From Neorickettsia findlayensis (lineage in GTDB: Bacteria > Pseudomonadota > Alphaproteobacteria > Rickettsiales > Anaplasmataceae): 64,000 nucleotides of DNA. The stretch lies in assembly GCF_009856525.1 (NCBI RefSeq), contig NZ_CP047224.1, forward strand, positions 558,001 to 622,000. The letters are read 5' to 3'. How positions within the stretch are numbered: the first letter of the stretch is position 1; the number at the start of each line of letters is the position of its first letter. Below, piece by piece: positions 34,024 through 45,725 of this stretch. A program made the position numbers and the translations under genes. The notes beneath the pieces are model-generated. The model made no database searches. It saw only the letters and a program-made list of their open reading frames with translations, and was not told the DNA's origin.

Positions 34024-36474
34024 ATGTCTAAAACCTTAATGATAATAGACGCATATAACTTCCTCTTTAGCGCGTACTTTGCTCTCCCAAACCTAACACA
34101 CGACGAACTGCCAGTGGGAGCGGTATATGGTTTCTTAAATATATTGCTAAAGCACCTTCGAAACAAACCAGAATATCTGGTCGTTGCACTGGATAATGGC
34201 AAATCGACATTTAGAGAAAGTATATACGGCAACTACAAAGCAAACAGACCGCCAGTTCCCGGAAACCTGACCCCACAATTCGCTCTTCTTAGGGAGTGCG
34301 TAGATGTTTTAAATCTTAATCCACTCGAAATTGAAGGGTTTGAGGCTGATGATATCATAGCAACTCTGGTAAGGAAGTTTTCTAAAAGTGACATAAAAAT
34401 AAAGATACTTTCGACCGACAAGGATCTTATGCAACTTGTCAGTGAGAATGTACATATCGTAAATCCAATAAAAAACAGGATTATAGGAATTAACGAGGTT
34501 AAGGAAAAATTTGGTGTCTTTCCAACACAAATGACAGATTTTCTCTCCCTTGTTGGTGACGCATCTGACAATATTCCAGGAGTGCCTGGAATTGGCGTAA
34601 AAACAGCTGCAAAACTTCTTAATACATTTGGCACAATAGACAACTTTAGACTTAATGAAGTCTCACCAGCAAGAATTAGAGAAAGTCTTCTTAGACACCA
34701 AGATCAACTTACTCTATCAAAAAAATTGGTCTCGCTTGCAGATAATATACACATTCAGTGTTCTCTCGATTGTATACGCTATCAGCAACAAGATGATACA
34801 AAACTATTAACCTTTCTACAAAAATACGGCTTTAAAAACCTTATTCCAAAACTAGTTAAGAGTACTCCTAAACAGTCACTGCATATTATAAAATCGACAA
34901 ATAAAATCAACGATTTTATTCTTAGCGCCAAATATGGAGGCCAGATTGCCATTTATAAAAATGCTCGGGAAACTATTTTTAGTACACAAGAGAGCTCGAT
35001 CATAAGTGATCTCAACACACTCAAAGATTTGCTTACAGATCAGTCAATAAAGAAAATTTTTCATAGTGACAATATACCCCATCCCGACCCTGCAAATGAG
35101 TCTTTTGAGGATTTAAAAGTAATTGCTTATCCTCTGAATACTTTGAACACAGATCTTGAGTACTTATTCTCACACTACCTCGGAGAAACTTCCACGGAAG
35201 CGTTTCATAAAAGGCTAAATGAACTTTATGCAAAACTACGCAATGCAATGTTCACAGAAAAGGTACTTACTCTGTACTATAAGGTGGACAAACCTCTGAT
35301 TAACGTCATAAAACACATAGAAAAGAATGGTATATCGGTGGATGTAGAACAACTACACTCACTATCCACGCAAATATCAAGCGAACTAGAGGAAATAGAA
35401 AATAAGATCTTTGATACTGCTGGAAAGACTTTTTCTCTGCAATCACCAAAACAACTTGGAAAGGTATTATTCGAAGAAATGCAAATACCCATTCAGAAAA
35501 AGTTGAAAACTGGCTTACCCAGCACAGACAACGAAGTGTTGACTAAACTAAGCCTTCAGGGCTATGTGATTGCAGACGATCTCCTATCGTGGAGACATTA
35601 TATTAAACTGAAAACTGCATACATAGATCCACTTCTTCTGAAGGTAAATCCGAGTGAAAAAACACATCGTATCTCCACTACTTACTCCACAACACTTACA
35701 CTTACAGGAAGGTTGAGCTCATCGAATCCAAATCTTCAAAACATACCAAGAGAAAAAAGTATACGAAAAATTTTTACAGCAAAAGAAGGACATCATTTTT
35801 TATGTGCGGATTACTCTCAAATCGAACTAAGAGTTCTTGCGCACATCGCGAACGTAGAGCGTTTGCAATGCGCTCTAGCAAGTGGCTCGGATCTACACAC
35901 ACTTACAGCAAGTCAAATTTTTAAAACGGATAAAATTACGCCAGATTTGCGCAACAAAGCCAAGGCGGTAAATTTCGGCATAGTCTACGGAATAACAAAC
36001 TTCGGATTATCAAAACAGCTCGCGATCTCAAAAGAGGAAGCAGCCTCATACATACAGAAATATTTCGATGAATATCCAGAAATCAAAAGCTATATGAATC
36101 GCATAAAGAGTCAAGCAAAAAAGGATACTTACGTCAAAACAATAATGAACCGTAAATGTCCCATTCAGAATATAAATAGTGATAATCATTTGATCTCACT
36201 CGTAGCAGAGAGATCTGCCATAAATGCTCCTATACAGGGCACAGCCGCAGATATCATACGTGCAGCTATGGTTCGAATAGCACAAGAAAAAGAACTACTC
36301 TCACACGTGGTAATGCAGGTACATGATGAGCTTGTATTCGAGCTCGAAACAACTGTAATCCAGCAATTGGCAAAAAAAATAAAACGAATAATGGAAGAAT
36401 TCCATGAAATACCACTCTTGGTAGAGCTGAAACACGGACCGAACCTTGGAGAACTCGAGGAATTAAAACTTTAG
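34024..36474 (+). CDS. polA: DNA polymerase I, probably without proofreading
   Basis: An 816-residue family A polymerase for repair and Okazaki fragment processing. The 5' nuclease domain (1-290) is intact, with acidic sites in MIIDAYNFLF, EADDIIATLV, STDKDLMQL and DASDNIPGVPGIG. The middle part (about 290-410) is short and I cannot find the DEDD residues of a 3'-5' exonuclease, so proofreading is probably lost, as in several reduced alphaproteobacteria and in Thermus. The polymerase domain is complete: motif A DYSQIELRVLAH (Asp596), motif B RNKAKAVNFGIVYG, motif C QVHDELVFE (about 765-773). It converges on coxC with a hairpin in between. Confidence 0.97.
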   Translation: MSKTLMIIDAYNFLFSAYFALPNLTHDELPVGAVYGFLNILLKHLRNKPEYLVVALDNGKSTFRESIYGNYKANRPPVPGNLTPQFALLRECVDVLNLNPLEIEGFEADDIIATLVRKFSKSDIKIKILSTDKDLMQLVSENVHIVNPIKNRIIGINEVKEKFGVFPTQMTDFLSLVGDASDNIPGVPGIGVKTAAKLLNTFGTIDNFRLNEVSPARIRESLLRHQDQLTLSKKLVSLADNIHIQCSLDCIRYQQQDDTKLLTFLQKYGFKNLIPKLVKSTPKQSLHIIKSTNKINDFILSAKYGGQIAIYKNARETIFSTQESSIISDLNTLKDLLTDQSIKKIFHSDNIPHPDPANESFEDLKVIAYPLNTLNTDLEYLFSHYLGETSTEAFHKRLNELYAKLRNAMFTEKVLTLYYKVDKPLINVIKHIEKNGISVDVEQLHSLSTQISSELEEIENKIFDTAGKTFSLQSPKQLGKVLFEEMQIPIQKKLKTGLPSTDNEVLTKLSLQGYVIADDLLSWRHYIKLKTAYIDPLLLKVNPSEKTHRISTTYSTTLTLTGRLSSSNPNLQNIPREKSIRKIFTAKEGHHFLCADYSQIELRVLAHIANVERLQCALASGSDLHTLTASQIFKTDKITPDLRNKAKAVNFGIVYGITNFGLSKQLAISKEEAASYIQKYFDEYPEIKSYMNRIKSQAKKDTYVKTIMNRKCPIQNINSDNHLISLVAERSAINAPIQGTAADIIRAAMVRIAQEKELLSHVVMQVHDELVFELETTVIQQLAKKIKRIMEEFHEIPLLVELKHGPNLGELEELKL

Positions 36475-36502
36475 CAAAACACACTAGCCAAAAAGAAGTT
36501 AA

Positions 36503-36521
36503 GCCCTACAACACGTAGGGC
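36503..36521 (-). terminator. Hairpin between convergent polA and coxC
   Basis: GCCCTAC at 36503-36509 and GTAGGGC at 36515-36521 form a perfect seven-base-pair stem with a five-base loop. On the minus strand it is followed by a T-rich run (TTAACTTCTTTTT), so it best fits the end of the rpoC-coxC transcript. Confidence 0.55.
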
Positions 36522-36570
36522 AAACGAAACTCACCAAAAAGCATGTGCTTAGTACCTAGTGTAGCGGAAA

Positions 36571-37395
36571 CTAGAAAGCTACGCTCAGCCAGTACAAAAA
36601 TGCAAACAGCAAAAGCCAAACCACATCGACAAAGTGCCAATACCAGGCAGCAAACTCAAGCCCCAAATGATTCTGAGGAGTGAACTGTCCAGCTCTGGCA
36701 CGGAAGTAGCAGACCGCAAGAAAAACTGTACCAACAATCACATGAAGCCCATGAAAACCTGTGGCTATATAGAAATTAGATGAGTAAATAGCCTTGTAAC
36801 CCTCCTCGGCAAGTGCAAAGGTAGAGTGATAATATTCGTAGCCCTGTAAGCAAGTAAAAATTAACCCAAGCACCACGGTGTATAAGAGTCCTTTGATTAC
36901 ACCATCGTTATCACCCTTAAGTACAGAACGATGCGCCCAGGTCACAGAAGCACCTGAGAGAAGAAGAATCATTGTGTTAAGAAGCGGCAAATTCCATGGA
37001 TTAACAGCCGTGATACCTTCAGGAGGCCAAGTTAGTCTTACTCCAGGCCAAGGACCTTCCATAATGTATGCCGGATCAAGCCAAGCCTTGAATATCGACC
37101 AGAAGAACGTAAAGAAAAACATCACCTCCGTAAAGAGGAACAATACCATTCCTATTCTCAATCCCCTCTGAACAAGAGAAGTATGCGCCTTACCTACAAC
37201 GCCATCAGCAACGACATCCCGCCACCAGTAAAACATACAAGCTAAAAGGAGTACCGTGCAAGAAAAAAGGGCAAATCGACTATAAGGAAACGAATGCATA
37301 AAAAACGCAGCCGAAGCCAGCATTCCAAAAGAAGAAGCGGCAGTAAAAATAGGCCAAGGACTAGGATTCAAAACATGAAAACCATCTTTACTCAT
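36571..37395 (-). CDS. coxC: Cytochrome c oxidase subunit III
   Basis: A 274-residue COX III, an integral subunit of the aa3-type terminal oxidase with seven membrane helices. Family wording is seen in FHVLNPSPWPIFTAASSF, LRIGMVLFLFTEVMFFFTFFWSIFKAWLDP (Glu in the second helix pair), WPPEGITAVNPWNLPLLNTMILLLSGASVTWAHRS, YYHSTFALAEEGYKAIYSSNFYIATGFHGLHVIVGT and the end GLEFAAWYWHFVDVVWLLLF. The ATG at 37395 is used; a TTG two codons upstream is possible. It follows rpoC by 35 bp, an unusual neighbour: cox1 and cox2 are not here. Confidence 0.97.
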   Translation of the reverse strand: MSKDGFHVLNPSPWPIFTAASSFGMLASAAFFMHSFPYSRFALFSCTVLLLACMFYWWRDVVADGVVGKAHTSLVQRGLRIGMVLFLFTEVMFFFTFFWSIFKAWLDPAYIMEGPWPGVRLTWPPEGITAVNPWNLPLLNTMILLLSGASVTWAHRSVLKGDNDGVIKGLLYTVVLGLIFTCLQGYEYYHSTFALAEEGYKAIYSSNFYIATGFHGLHVIVGTVFLAVCYFRARAGQFTPQNHLGLEFAAWYWHFVDVVWLLLFAFLYWLSVAF

Positions 37396-37430
37396 ACTCA
37401 ACTACACCTCGAAAAACAATAAACAGTATA

Positions 37431-40400
37431 CTAAACAGAGGTCATATCACCATCTACTCCAACAGATACCTGTTTACCTCGCTGCTCGCCAGTAAATTCG
37501 CGCTTTAACTTATCGATAAAATACCCAGCACCAACAGGCAACAACCTACCTGCTATGATATTCTCTTTCAGACCTCTTAACCTGTCAACCTTACCGGCAA
37601 CTGCAGCTTCTGTTAACACCTTAGTAGTCTCCTGAAATGATGCTGCCGAAATAAACGACTCTGTTTGCAAACTTGCTCTTGTAATGCCCAATAGGATCGG
37701 TACATAAGAACAGCATCTCAACCCCTGTGATGCCATAACTTCATTAATCCGCTCTACACGAGACTTATCAATCTGCTCCCCAATTAGGAAAGTTGTATCA
37801 CCAGCATCAGTGATCTCAACTTTTTGTAGCATCTTACGGATTATAACTTCAATGTGTTTATTATTGATTTTAACACCCTGCAACCTGTAGACACGCTGTA
37901 TCTCGCTAATCATGTACTCCGCAAGAGCTTCCAAACCAAGCACCCTGAGGATCTCGTGCAAATCCGGGTCACCATCCATAAGGGGCTCACCCTTTCTAAT
38001 AAAGTCGCCCTCACTAACAATCAAATGTCTACCTTTTGGTACAAGGTACTCATAAATTCGCTCTTTATCTTCACGAGATCTGACAATAACTTTTCTTTTT
38101 GATTTATAGTAATCCTTTGCGAATTCGACGTAACCATCAATTTCACTAATCACCGCATTAACTTTAGCTTTTCTCGCTTCAAACAGCTCGATTACACGAG
38201 GTAGACCACCAGTAATATCACGTGTCGTTGTTGACTCTTTTGTGATCTTCGCAATCACATCTCCAGCTTCAACAACATCGCCATTTGATACACTTAATAT
38301 TGCTCCAAGCGGCAGCAGATAAACCGCATCTTTGGACTGCTGACACGTTGCAATTGAACCAGTTTCATCAAGTATTTCGACGCGTGGACGCAAACCTGAC
38401 GAAGACTCCGCCTGACGCCAATCAACAATCATTCTATTTAAAATCCCGGTGCTCTCATCATGAACCTCATTGTATGAGACACCCTCTATCATATCCGCAT
38501 AAGACACCTTACCGGACGCCTCTGCTATTATCGGAACAGTGTACAAATCCCAGTCAGCCAACTTCTTCCCAATTGGAACGACTTCACCTTCTTTTACATA
38601 TACAGTCCCACCATACTGCACCCTACCTTGGAAGTGTTCTATACCAAGAGAATCGATCAATAAGATCTCAAACGACCTACTTAAGACAACATAGTTGCCA
38701 TCACGGTCCGTGATCAAGTTCGCGTTTGTAAACTTAACCTTACCCCCACAAAACGCGACCATACTCGAGTTTTCCACCCTGCGCGTTGCGGCACCACCAA
38801 CGTGGAATGTTCTCATCGTTAGCTGTGTTCCAGGTTCACCTACCGACTGAGCAGCAATCACACCTACTGCCTCACCAAGGGCAACCAACTTCCTATTCGA
38901 AAGATCTGCACCATAGCACTTGCGACATATACCGTGTTTACTCGTGCATGTGAGAACCGAACGAATCCGAACCGAATCTATACCAAGCGACTCTATTCTC
39001 TCGATAGACTTATAATCGAACATCTCTCCCGCACGCACTATCACGGAACCATCCGATGGGTCTATAATATCGGCTGCAGAAACCCTACTGAATATACTGT
39101 CACTGAGCGGTATAATCACCACACCGCCCTCAACGGTGGCACGAACCACCAGCCCCTCAGAGGAGCCGCAATCCTCCTCAACAATAATAGAATCCTGTGC
39201 TACATCAACTAACCTACGAGTCAGATAACCAGAGTTCGCAGTTTTTAATGCCGTATCTGCAAGCCCCTTACGCGCGCCATGCGTAGAGTTAAAGTACTCT
39301 AACACACCCTGTCCTTCTCTCAAATTTGATATAATCGGATTCGGGATAATCTCACCAGATGGTTTGGCCATCAGTCCTCTCATCCCAGCAAGCTGTTTTA
39401 TCTGCGCGGCGGAACCCCTAGCACCGGATTGTGCCATCATAAAAATGGAATTCATCTCTGCAACGCTTTCGTACCCAGAAATTCCATCCATCATGTCTTT
39501 TGCAACAAGGTCTGTACACTTTTGCCATGCATCAACAACCTTATTGTACTTTTCGTGTTTGGTAATCAAACCCTCTTGATACTGAAATTCGTACTCCTTG
39601 ACCTCTTCGTTTGCTCTTTTTACATGCTCTGCTTTTGTCGGTGGCACAACCATATCATCTTTCCCAAAGGAAATACCCGAAAGCGTAGCATACCGAAAAC
39701 CCAATTCCATGATGCCGTCTGCAAACTCAACAGTTTTACCATGACCACAAGTCCTATACACCAAATCAACCAGATTGCTTATATCTCTAACAGTAAGCAC
39801 CATGTTTATACTCTCAAACGGCACGCCTTTTGGAAGAATCTTAAATAACTGCAATCTACCAAAAGTTGTTGTATAAACCTTGACCTCACCCTCTAGTTCA
39901 ACACCACACCTGATTTTAGTGTGAAGCCTAATATCACCATTCCCAAAAGCATACTCAGCTTCCCATGCAGCACAGAAAGTCACCGGGTGAACAACATCTC
40001 CTTTCTCCTCGAGGCTTAGATAATACACACCTAAGACTATATCTTTAGATGGGATAATAATCGGCCGTGAATTCGCTGGATTCAGGACATTATTCGTCGA
40101 CATAACAAGCAACCTAGCTTCAACCTGTGCCTCAATAGACAAAGGCACGTGAACAGACATCTGATCACCGTCAAAATCGGCGTTAAAAGCAGTACAAACC
40201 AACGGGTGCAACTGTATAGCCTTACCTTCAATGAGAACCGGCTCGAATGCTTGGACACTCAACCTATGAAGCGTAGGTGCTCTATTCAAAAAGACAGGAT
40301 GCTGATGAATAACCTTTGCAAGTACATCCCAAACTTCCGGCTGTTCATTTTGCACCATTCTCCGAGCAGTCTTGATCGTTGGCGCAATCCCATAAAGCTC

Positions 40401-41558
40401 CAGTTTAGAGTATATAAAAGGTTTAAATAATTCTAGCGCAATTTTCTTAGGCAAACCGCACTGGTGGAGCTCTAAAGCTGGACCAACAACTATCACGGAT
40501 CTTCCAGAGTAGTCTACGCGCTTACCAAGCAGATTTTGCCGGAACCTACCTTGTTTTCCCTTAAGCATATCACTAATGGATTTGTAAGGGCGCTTGTTAC
40601 TACCTTTAATAACCTTTGCACGACGCCCATTATCAAAAAGTGCATCTACAGCTTCCTGTAACATGCGCCTTTCGTTATTTATGATGATATTAGGCGCTTT
40701 CAGATAGATCAGACTTTTCAGTCTATTGTTCCGGTTGATCACTGACCTGTACAATGCATTCAAATCAGAGGTCGCAAACCTTCCTCCATCCAACATTACA
40801 AGCGGTCTAAGATCAGGTGGCATTACCGGTATGACATCCAAAATCATATCAACTGGCCTACTATCTGATCCAAGAAACTGTTCTACTAGACGCAACGTCT
40901 TAATGATCTTTTTCTTCTTTACTTCAGAATTTGTTGCAGCCGCTTGAGAGCGCAATTTCACTGCCATCTTTTCCAGATCCAGTGAGGCAAGCATATGCCT
41001 GATAGCCTCGGCACCTATCATCGCAGTAAACGAGTCAGGACCGTACTCACGAACCGCATTCATATAGGTTTCATCAGTGATGAGCTCGTGCTTAGTAAAT
41101 GTAGTAACACCCGGATCGATCACTATATATAGCTCAAAGTAGAGCACCTTCTCCACGTTTTTAAGCGTCAAATCCAGCAAGATGCAAATCTTCGATGGAA
41201 GAGATTTCAAGAACCATATATGTGCAACAGGACTAGCCAATTCTATATGGCCCATACGCTCACGGCGTACCCTAGAGGAAGTAACTTCTACTCCACACCT
41301 CTCACAGATTACCCCACTATACTTAATCTTTTTATATTTTCCACAAAGACACTCGTAACTCTTCGTCGGACCAAAAATTTTTGCGCAAAAAAGACCATTC
41401 TTTTCTGGCTTGAACGTCCTGTAATTGATAGTCTCAGGCTTGGTGACTTCCCCATAAGAGAGAGAGCGTATCTTATCAGCACTCGCAAGGGAAATCTTGA
41501 TACCATCAAAATCAACCGAGCCGCCACCACTCTGGCGAAAACTCCTAAAATCTCCCAT
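37431..41558 (-). CDS. rpoC: RNA polymerase subunit beta'
   Basis: A 1375-residue beta' subunit. The N-terminal zinc site ([22 protein letters not shown]), the catalytic magnesium motif NADFDGDQM, the bridge helix and trigger loop regions ([26 protein letters not shown] and [13 protein letters not shown]), and the second zinc cluster ([16 protein letters not shown]) are all intact. The gene is separate from rpoB, unlike the fused rpoBC of Wolbachia. It lies 54 bp downstream of rpoB. The ATG at 41558 is preceded by TTG two codons earlier; no strong ribosome-binding site separates these. Confidence 0.99.
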   Translation of the reverse strand: MGDFRSFRQSGGGSVDFDGIKISLASADKIRSLSYGEVTKPETINYRTFKPEKNGLFCAKIFGPTKSYECLCGKYKKIKYSGVICERCGVEVTSSRVRRERMGHIELASPVAHIWFLKSLPSKICILLDLTLKNVEKVLYFELYIVIDPGVTTFTKHELITDETYMNAVREYGPDSFTAMIGAEAIRHMLASLDLEKMAVKLRSQAAATNSEVKKKKIIKTLRLVEQFLGSDSRPVDMILDVIPVMPPDLRPLVMLDGGRFATSDLNALYRSVINRNNRLKSLIYLKAPNIIINNERRMLQEAVDALFDNGRRAKVIKGSNKRPYKSISDMLKGKQGRFRQNLLGKRVDYSGRSVIVVGPALELHQCGLPKKIALELFKPFIYSKLELYGIAPTIKTARRMVQNEQPEVWDVLAKVIHQHPVFLNRAPTLHRLSVQAFEPVLIEGKAIQLHPLVCTAFNADFDGDQMSVHVPLSIEAQVEARLLVMSTNNVLNPANSRPIIIPSKDIVLGVYYLSLEEKGDVVHPVTFCAAWEAEYAFGNGDIRLHTKIRCGVELEGEVKVYTTTFGRLQLFKILPKGVPFESINMVLTVRDISNLVDLVYRTCGHGKTVEFADGIMELGFRYATLSGISFGKDDMVVPPTKAEHVKRANEEVKEYEFQYQEGLITKHEKYNKVVDAWQKCTDLVAKDMMDGISGYESVAEMNSIFMMAQSGARGSAAQIKQLAGMRGLMAKPSGEIIPNPIISNLREGQGVLEYFNSTHGARKGLADTALKTANSGYLTRRLVDVAQDSIIVEEDCGSSEGLVVRATVEGGVVIIPLSDSIFSRVSAADIIDPSDGSVIVRAGEMFDYKSIERIESLGIDSVRIRSVLTCTSKHGICRKCYGADLSNRKLVALGEAVGVIAAQSVGEPGTQLTMRTFHVGGAATRRVENSSMVAFCGGKVKFTNANLITDRDGNYVVLSRSFEILLIDSLGIEHFQGRVQYGGTVYVKEGEVVPIGKKLADWDLYTVPIIAEASGKVSYADMIEGVSYNEVHDESTGILNRMIVDWRQAESSSGLRPRVEILDETGSIATCQQSKDAVYLLPLGAILSVSNGDVVEAGDVIAKITKESTTTRDITGGLPRVIELFEARKAKVNAVISEIDGYVEFAKDYYKSKRKVIVRSREDKERIYEYLVPKGRHLIVSEGDFIRKGEPLMDGDPDLHEILRVLGLEALAEYMISEIQRVYRLQGVKINNKHIEVIIRKMLQKVEITDAGDTTFLIGEQIDKSRVERINEVMASQGLRCCSYVPILLGITRASLQTESFISAASFQETTKVLTEAAVAGKVDRLRGLKENIIAGRLLPVGAGYFIDKLKREFTGEQRGKQVSVGVDGDMTSV

Positions 41559-41612
41559 AAACAAAAAGGACCACCCCTATAGAAACCGAAAGCAAATATT
41601 CTCTTTAACTAA

Positions 41613-44600
41613 CTACTGTTCCGATGCCGCTAATGCAAGACCGCCAAAATCTTCTTTTTTTTCTAAGTCGGAACAAAACTCCACATTTAAACACAAAGCC
41701 CTCAACTCATTCATCATCACATTAAAGGACTCGGGAACACCATAGTAAAAATCATTATCACCACGCACTATTGAATCGTACACATTGACACGACCTACTA
41801 CGTCATCAGATTTGATGGTAAGCATTTCCTGCAACGCAAATGTTGCACCATAAGCTTGCAATGCCCAGCATTCCATTTCACCAAAACGCTGTCCACCAAA
41901 ATGTGACTTTCCTCCAAGTGGCTGCTGCGTTATCAAACTGTAGGAGCCAATAGAGCGTGCATGAATCTTATCATTCACTAAGTGATGCAACTTCAGCATA
42001 TACTTGCACCCGACAGTAACCTTCCTATCGAACTGCTCACCAGTTACACCATCATATAAGACTTCCTGACCCGAAGGATCCTTGCCTGCAAGAACCAACA
42101 ACCTTTCTATCTCATCTGTCTTAGGCCCCTCAAAAACCGAAGCCGCAACTGGAACACCGTTTCTTAAGGAGCGCGAATACTCAACTATTTCAGCATCCGA
42201 CATCTTCTTAAGCCTCGCCATCATTTTCCTATCGTTCTTGTAAATCTCGAGAATCAACGACTTCACCTCAGAGTAGTTACCTTCATCAAGTAATTTCGAG
42301 ATTTTCTTACCCAAATTGTACACAGCCCAACCAAGATGTGTCTCAAGAATTTGTCCTACATTCATCCGCGAAGGCACGCCCAGAGGGTTAAGTATGATAT
42401 CTACAGGTGTACCATCAGCTAAGTAAGGCATATCTTCCACCGGAACTATCCTGGAAATAACACCTTTATTTCCATGCCTACCCGACATCTTATCACCCGG
42501 TTGAAGCGTATGCTTCACAGCGACAAAAACCTTGACCACCATCAGAACGCCCTGTGCCAAATCATCGTCACCACGAATTTTTTCGAAATTCTCTTCGTAG
42601 GTCTTATTAATTTCATCAAAGCGATCAACGAACCTTTGTCTCAAGAGCTTTATAGAAGAGATTCCATCAACACTAAGCTTCCACCAATTCTCCCTATCTA
42701 TCTTTCCAAGGGCATCCTCCGTAATCACATCACCCTTCGAGATAGGAGCCAAATTATTAAGGGCAACCTTACCAACCAGCATTTCCCTAAGAAGCGAGTA
42801 GATATAGTTCGTTAACACCGCAAGCTCATGGTCACGTCTTGCTTTTTCAGCATCAATGGCCTGTTTTTCTATCAACAACGCCCTACCAACCTTTTCTATA
42901 CCTCGACGTTGCAATACCTTCACATCTACCACACAACCGGACACACCCGGTGGTAAGTATAGAGATGAATCTTTCACATCAATCGCTTTTTCTCCAAATA
43001 TGGCACGTAGTAATTTTTCCTCAGGTGTAACAGGCGAACTGCTTTTAGGCGTCACCTTTCCTACCAGAACATCTCCAGCCTCAACGTTCGCTCCAACACA
43101 CGCTATGCCAAACTCATCAAGACAGTGCAAAAACTCTTCTGCCACACCGGAAACATCCCTTGTTATCTCCTCAGGTCCCAATCTTGTATCACGAACAACG
43201 CATTCGAACCCTTCTAAATGTACTGAAGTAAAAAGATCGTCACGAACGACATTACTCGAAATGACAACAGAATCCTCAAAGTTATAGCCACGCCACGAAA
43301 GAAAAGCTACCACTAAATTCCTTCCCAGAGCCAACTCACCCTTTTGAATCGCTGGTCCGTCAGCAAGAATATCACCCTTTTTAACGCGCTGTCCCTGATG
43401 GACGACACACCGCTGGTGTATGCATGTATTGTGATTCGACTTTCTAAACTTACATAACGTATAAGAATCAACCCAGAAATCGTCCTTGGACTCCGATGCG
43501 ACAACTATATTCCTGGCATCTATATACTGTACAACGCCTGCACGCTTAGCAACTATTACAGCACCAGAACCACGTGCTACATAGCCCTCCATCCCAGTCC
43601 CGACTAATGGTGCCTCAGGTACGATGAGTGGTACAGCTTGTCTTTGCATATTTGAACCCATGAGAGCTCTATTCGCATCATCATTTTCCAGAAACGGAAT
43701 CAAAGAGGCAGCAACTGAGACGATCTGTTTAGCTGATACATCTGCAAATTGGACCTCGCTACGCGGAATAAAAACATTTTCATAATTCCTGCGACAGTAT
43801 ACCAGATCATCGAGTATATACCCTTCCTCATCAACACGAACACTGGCCTGACAAATATTCGCCTTTATTTCATCAATCGCAGAAAGGTACGTGACTTCAT
43901 CTGTGACACGGCCATCACGTACATAGCGATATGGGGTCTCTATAAAACCATATTTGTTGATCTTCGCATATATAGCGAGACTATTTATTAGTCCAATAGT
44001 CGCACCTTCTGGTGTCTCCGTTGCACAGATTCTACCGTAATGCGTGGTATGCACATCCCGCACCTCAAATCCTGCTCTACCTCTATTCAACCCACCTGGA
44101 CCCAAAGCTGATATACGACGTTTATGTGTAATTTCTGAAAGCGGATTAGTCTGATCCATGAACTGTGACAGTGCAGAAGACATGAAAAATTCACGAATGA
44201 CAGCTCCAAGGATTTTAGAATTTATCATTTCACACGGCATCACCGTATCAAAGTCCGCAGTTGCCATATTTTCGACAATAACCTTGGCCATTCTGACAAG
44301 TCCGATGCGAAATTGATTGTCCATAAATTCCCCAACAGACCTAACGCGCCTATTGCCAAGATGATCTATATCATCAACGTCCCCAACCTCCCTTTGCAAA
44401 ATGGCCAACTCTTTTACCGTGCAAAAAATGTCTTCCTTCGTCAAAACAGTCAAACTTTCGTCATGATTTAGATTAAACTTAGCATTTAACCTGATCCTAC
44501 CTACATTCAGGAGATCGTATCTTTCAGGAGAAAAAAAGAGCGACTCAAACAATTTCTCCGCAGACTCAATAGAAGGAATCTCACCCGGTCGAATAACTCT

Positions 44601-45689
44601 ATATATTGAGAGCATCGCCTCTTCGTAAGAGCAATCGTACTGCAAAACGGTACCGAATATGTAATTACCCTTGAGCTCGACTAACTTAATAGAATCTACA
44701 TCAAGAAATTCCAACTTCGCAACATGTTCTTTTGTCAACTTTGTACCATGTGGAAGAAGAACCTCCCCTTTAGTCGAGACAAGATCATCAGCGAGGTACA
44801 TATCCTTCATGACCTCCAAATCCATATAGCAATAGCGCAATCCTTTCGCATATAGATTTCGCGCCAACACTATGGAAATCCTGTTACCCTTTGCTAAAAC
44901 CAACTCGCCTGTCTCGGCATTGATAAGATCGTATTGAAGACGGACCCCCTTGAACTTTTCCGGAACAAAGCAAACTGTCCACCTACCATCTTTACTCAAA
45001 CGACATTCCGAAACTTCACAAAATCGAGTGAAAATATCCTTGTTTGATAACCCTAAAGCCCTAAGCAAAAGAGTTATCGGAAGTTTTCTCTTTTTATCTA
45101 TCCGAAAATATAATACGTCTTTGGCATCAAACTCAAAATCCAACCAAGAGCCCCTATAAGGTATGATACGTGCAATATAATTGAGCTTGCCGGAGATCGA
45201 CCTGGCTTTGTCATTATCGAAAAACACCCCAGGTGCACGGTGCATCTGGGATACAACAACCCTTTCTACACCATTTATTATGAATGTCCCGTTCTTAGAC
45301 ATAATGGGTATATCACCCATGTATATCTCCTGTTCTCTTACATCCTTTACTGCCTGCTCATTCGACACCTCCTCATCATCTTCGGCAGACGTCTCATCAC
45401 CAAAAACAACTAGCCTAAGTACTGCCCGGAGTGGCGCCGAGTATGTAATACCTCTTTCAACACATCCATATTCATCATGCTTAGGCTCACCTATTCTGCA
45501 GCTCACAAACTCGAGAGAAGCTCTACCATATCCATCATTCACTGGAAAAACGGATGCAAAAATATCGTTGATTGAAGAGACAGCACCGCCTCCACCTATA
45601 AACGAAGCGTAAGAATCTTTCTGCACTTTCACTAGATCAGGAAAGTCAAAAAGCAGCTCATCAAAGTATAACCTGTGAAATTCAGACAT
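41613..45689 (-). CDS. rpoB: RNA polymerase subunit beta
   Basis: A 1358-residue beta subunit. The rifampicin region is visible (LSQFMDQTNPLSEITHKRRISALGPGGL), as are the catalytic-centre GDKMSGRHGNKGVIS, the NPLGVPSRMNVGQILETHLG segment and the C-terminal GGKSHFGGQRFGEMECWALQAYGA. The rifampicin-region residues look wild type by eye (Asp of FMDQTNP, His of THKRR and Ser of RISALGPGG present). It begins 38 bp downstream of rplL within the long ribosomal run. Confidence 0.99.
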   Translation of the reverse strand: MSEFHRLYFDELLFDFPDLVKVQKDSYASFIGGGGAVSSINDIFASVFPVNDGYGRASLEFVSCRIGEPKHDEYGCVERGITYSAPLRAVLRLVVFGDETSAEDDEEVSNEQAVKDVREQEIYMGDIPIMSKNGTFIINGVERVVVSQMHRAPGVFFDNDKARSISGKLNYIARIIPYRGSWLDFEFDAKDVLYFRIDKKRKLPITLLLRALGLSNKDIFTRFCEVSECRLSKDGRWTVCFVPEKFKGVRLQYDLINAETGELVLAKGNRISIVLARNLYAKGLRYCYMDLEVMKDMYLADDLVSTKGEVLLPHGTKLTKEHVAKLEFLDVDSIKLVELKGNYIFGTVLQYDCSYEEAMLSIYRVIRPGEIPSIESAEKLFESLFFSPERYDLLNVGRIRLNAKFNLNHDESLTVLTKEDIFCTVKELAILQREVGDVDDIDHLGNRRVRSVGEFMDNQFRIGLVRMAKVIVENMATADFDTVMPCEMINSKILGAVIREFFMSSALSQFMDQTNPLSEITHKRRISALGPGGLNRGRAGFEVRDVHTTHYGRICATETPEGATIGLINSLAIYAKINKYGFIETPYRYVRDGRVTDEVTYLSAIDEIKANICQASVRVDEEGYILDDLVYCRRNYENVFIPRSEVQFADVSAKQIVSVAASLIPFLENDDANRALMGSNMQRQAVPLIVPEAPLVGTGMEGYVARGSGAVIVAKRAGVVQYIDARNIVVASESKDDFWVDSYTLCKFRKSNHNTCIHQRCVVHQGQRVKKGDILADGPAIQKGELALGRNLVVAFLSWRGYNFEDSVVISSNVVRDDLFTSVHLEGFECVVRDTRLGPEEITRDVSGVAEEFLHCLDEFGIACVGANVEAGDVLVGKVTPKSSSPVTPEEKLLRAIFGEKAIDVKDSSLYLPPGVSGCVVDVKVLQRRGIEKVGRALLIEKQAIDAEKARRDHELAVLTNYIYSLLREMLVGKVALNNLAPISKGDVITEDALGKIDRENWWKLSVDGISSIKLLRQRFVDRFDEINKTYEENFEKIRGDDDLAQGVLMVVKVFVAVKHTLQPGDKMSGRHGNKGVISRIVPVEDMPYLADGTPVDIILNPLGVPSRMNVGQILETHLGWAVYNLGKKISKLLDEGNYSEVKSLILEIYKNDRKMMARLKKMSDAEIVEYSRSLRNGVPVAASVFEGPKTDEIERLLVLAGKDPSGQEVLYDGVTGEQFDRKVTVGCKYMLKLHHLVNDKIHARSIGSYSLITQQPLGGKSHFGGQRFGEMECWALQAYGATFALQEMLTIKSDDVVGRVNVYDSIVRGDNDFYYGVPESFNVMMNELRALCLNVEFCSDLEKKEDFGGLALAASEQ

Positions 45690-45725
45690 AAGAGAAGAAA
45701 CAAGAAAACGATCTACCTAGAAGAC

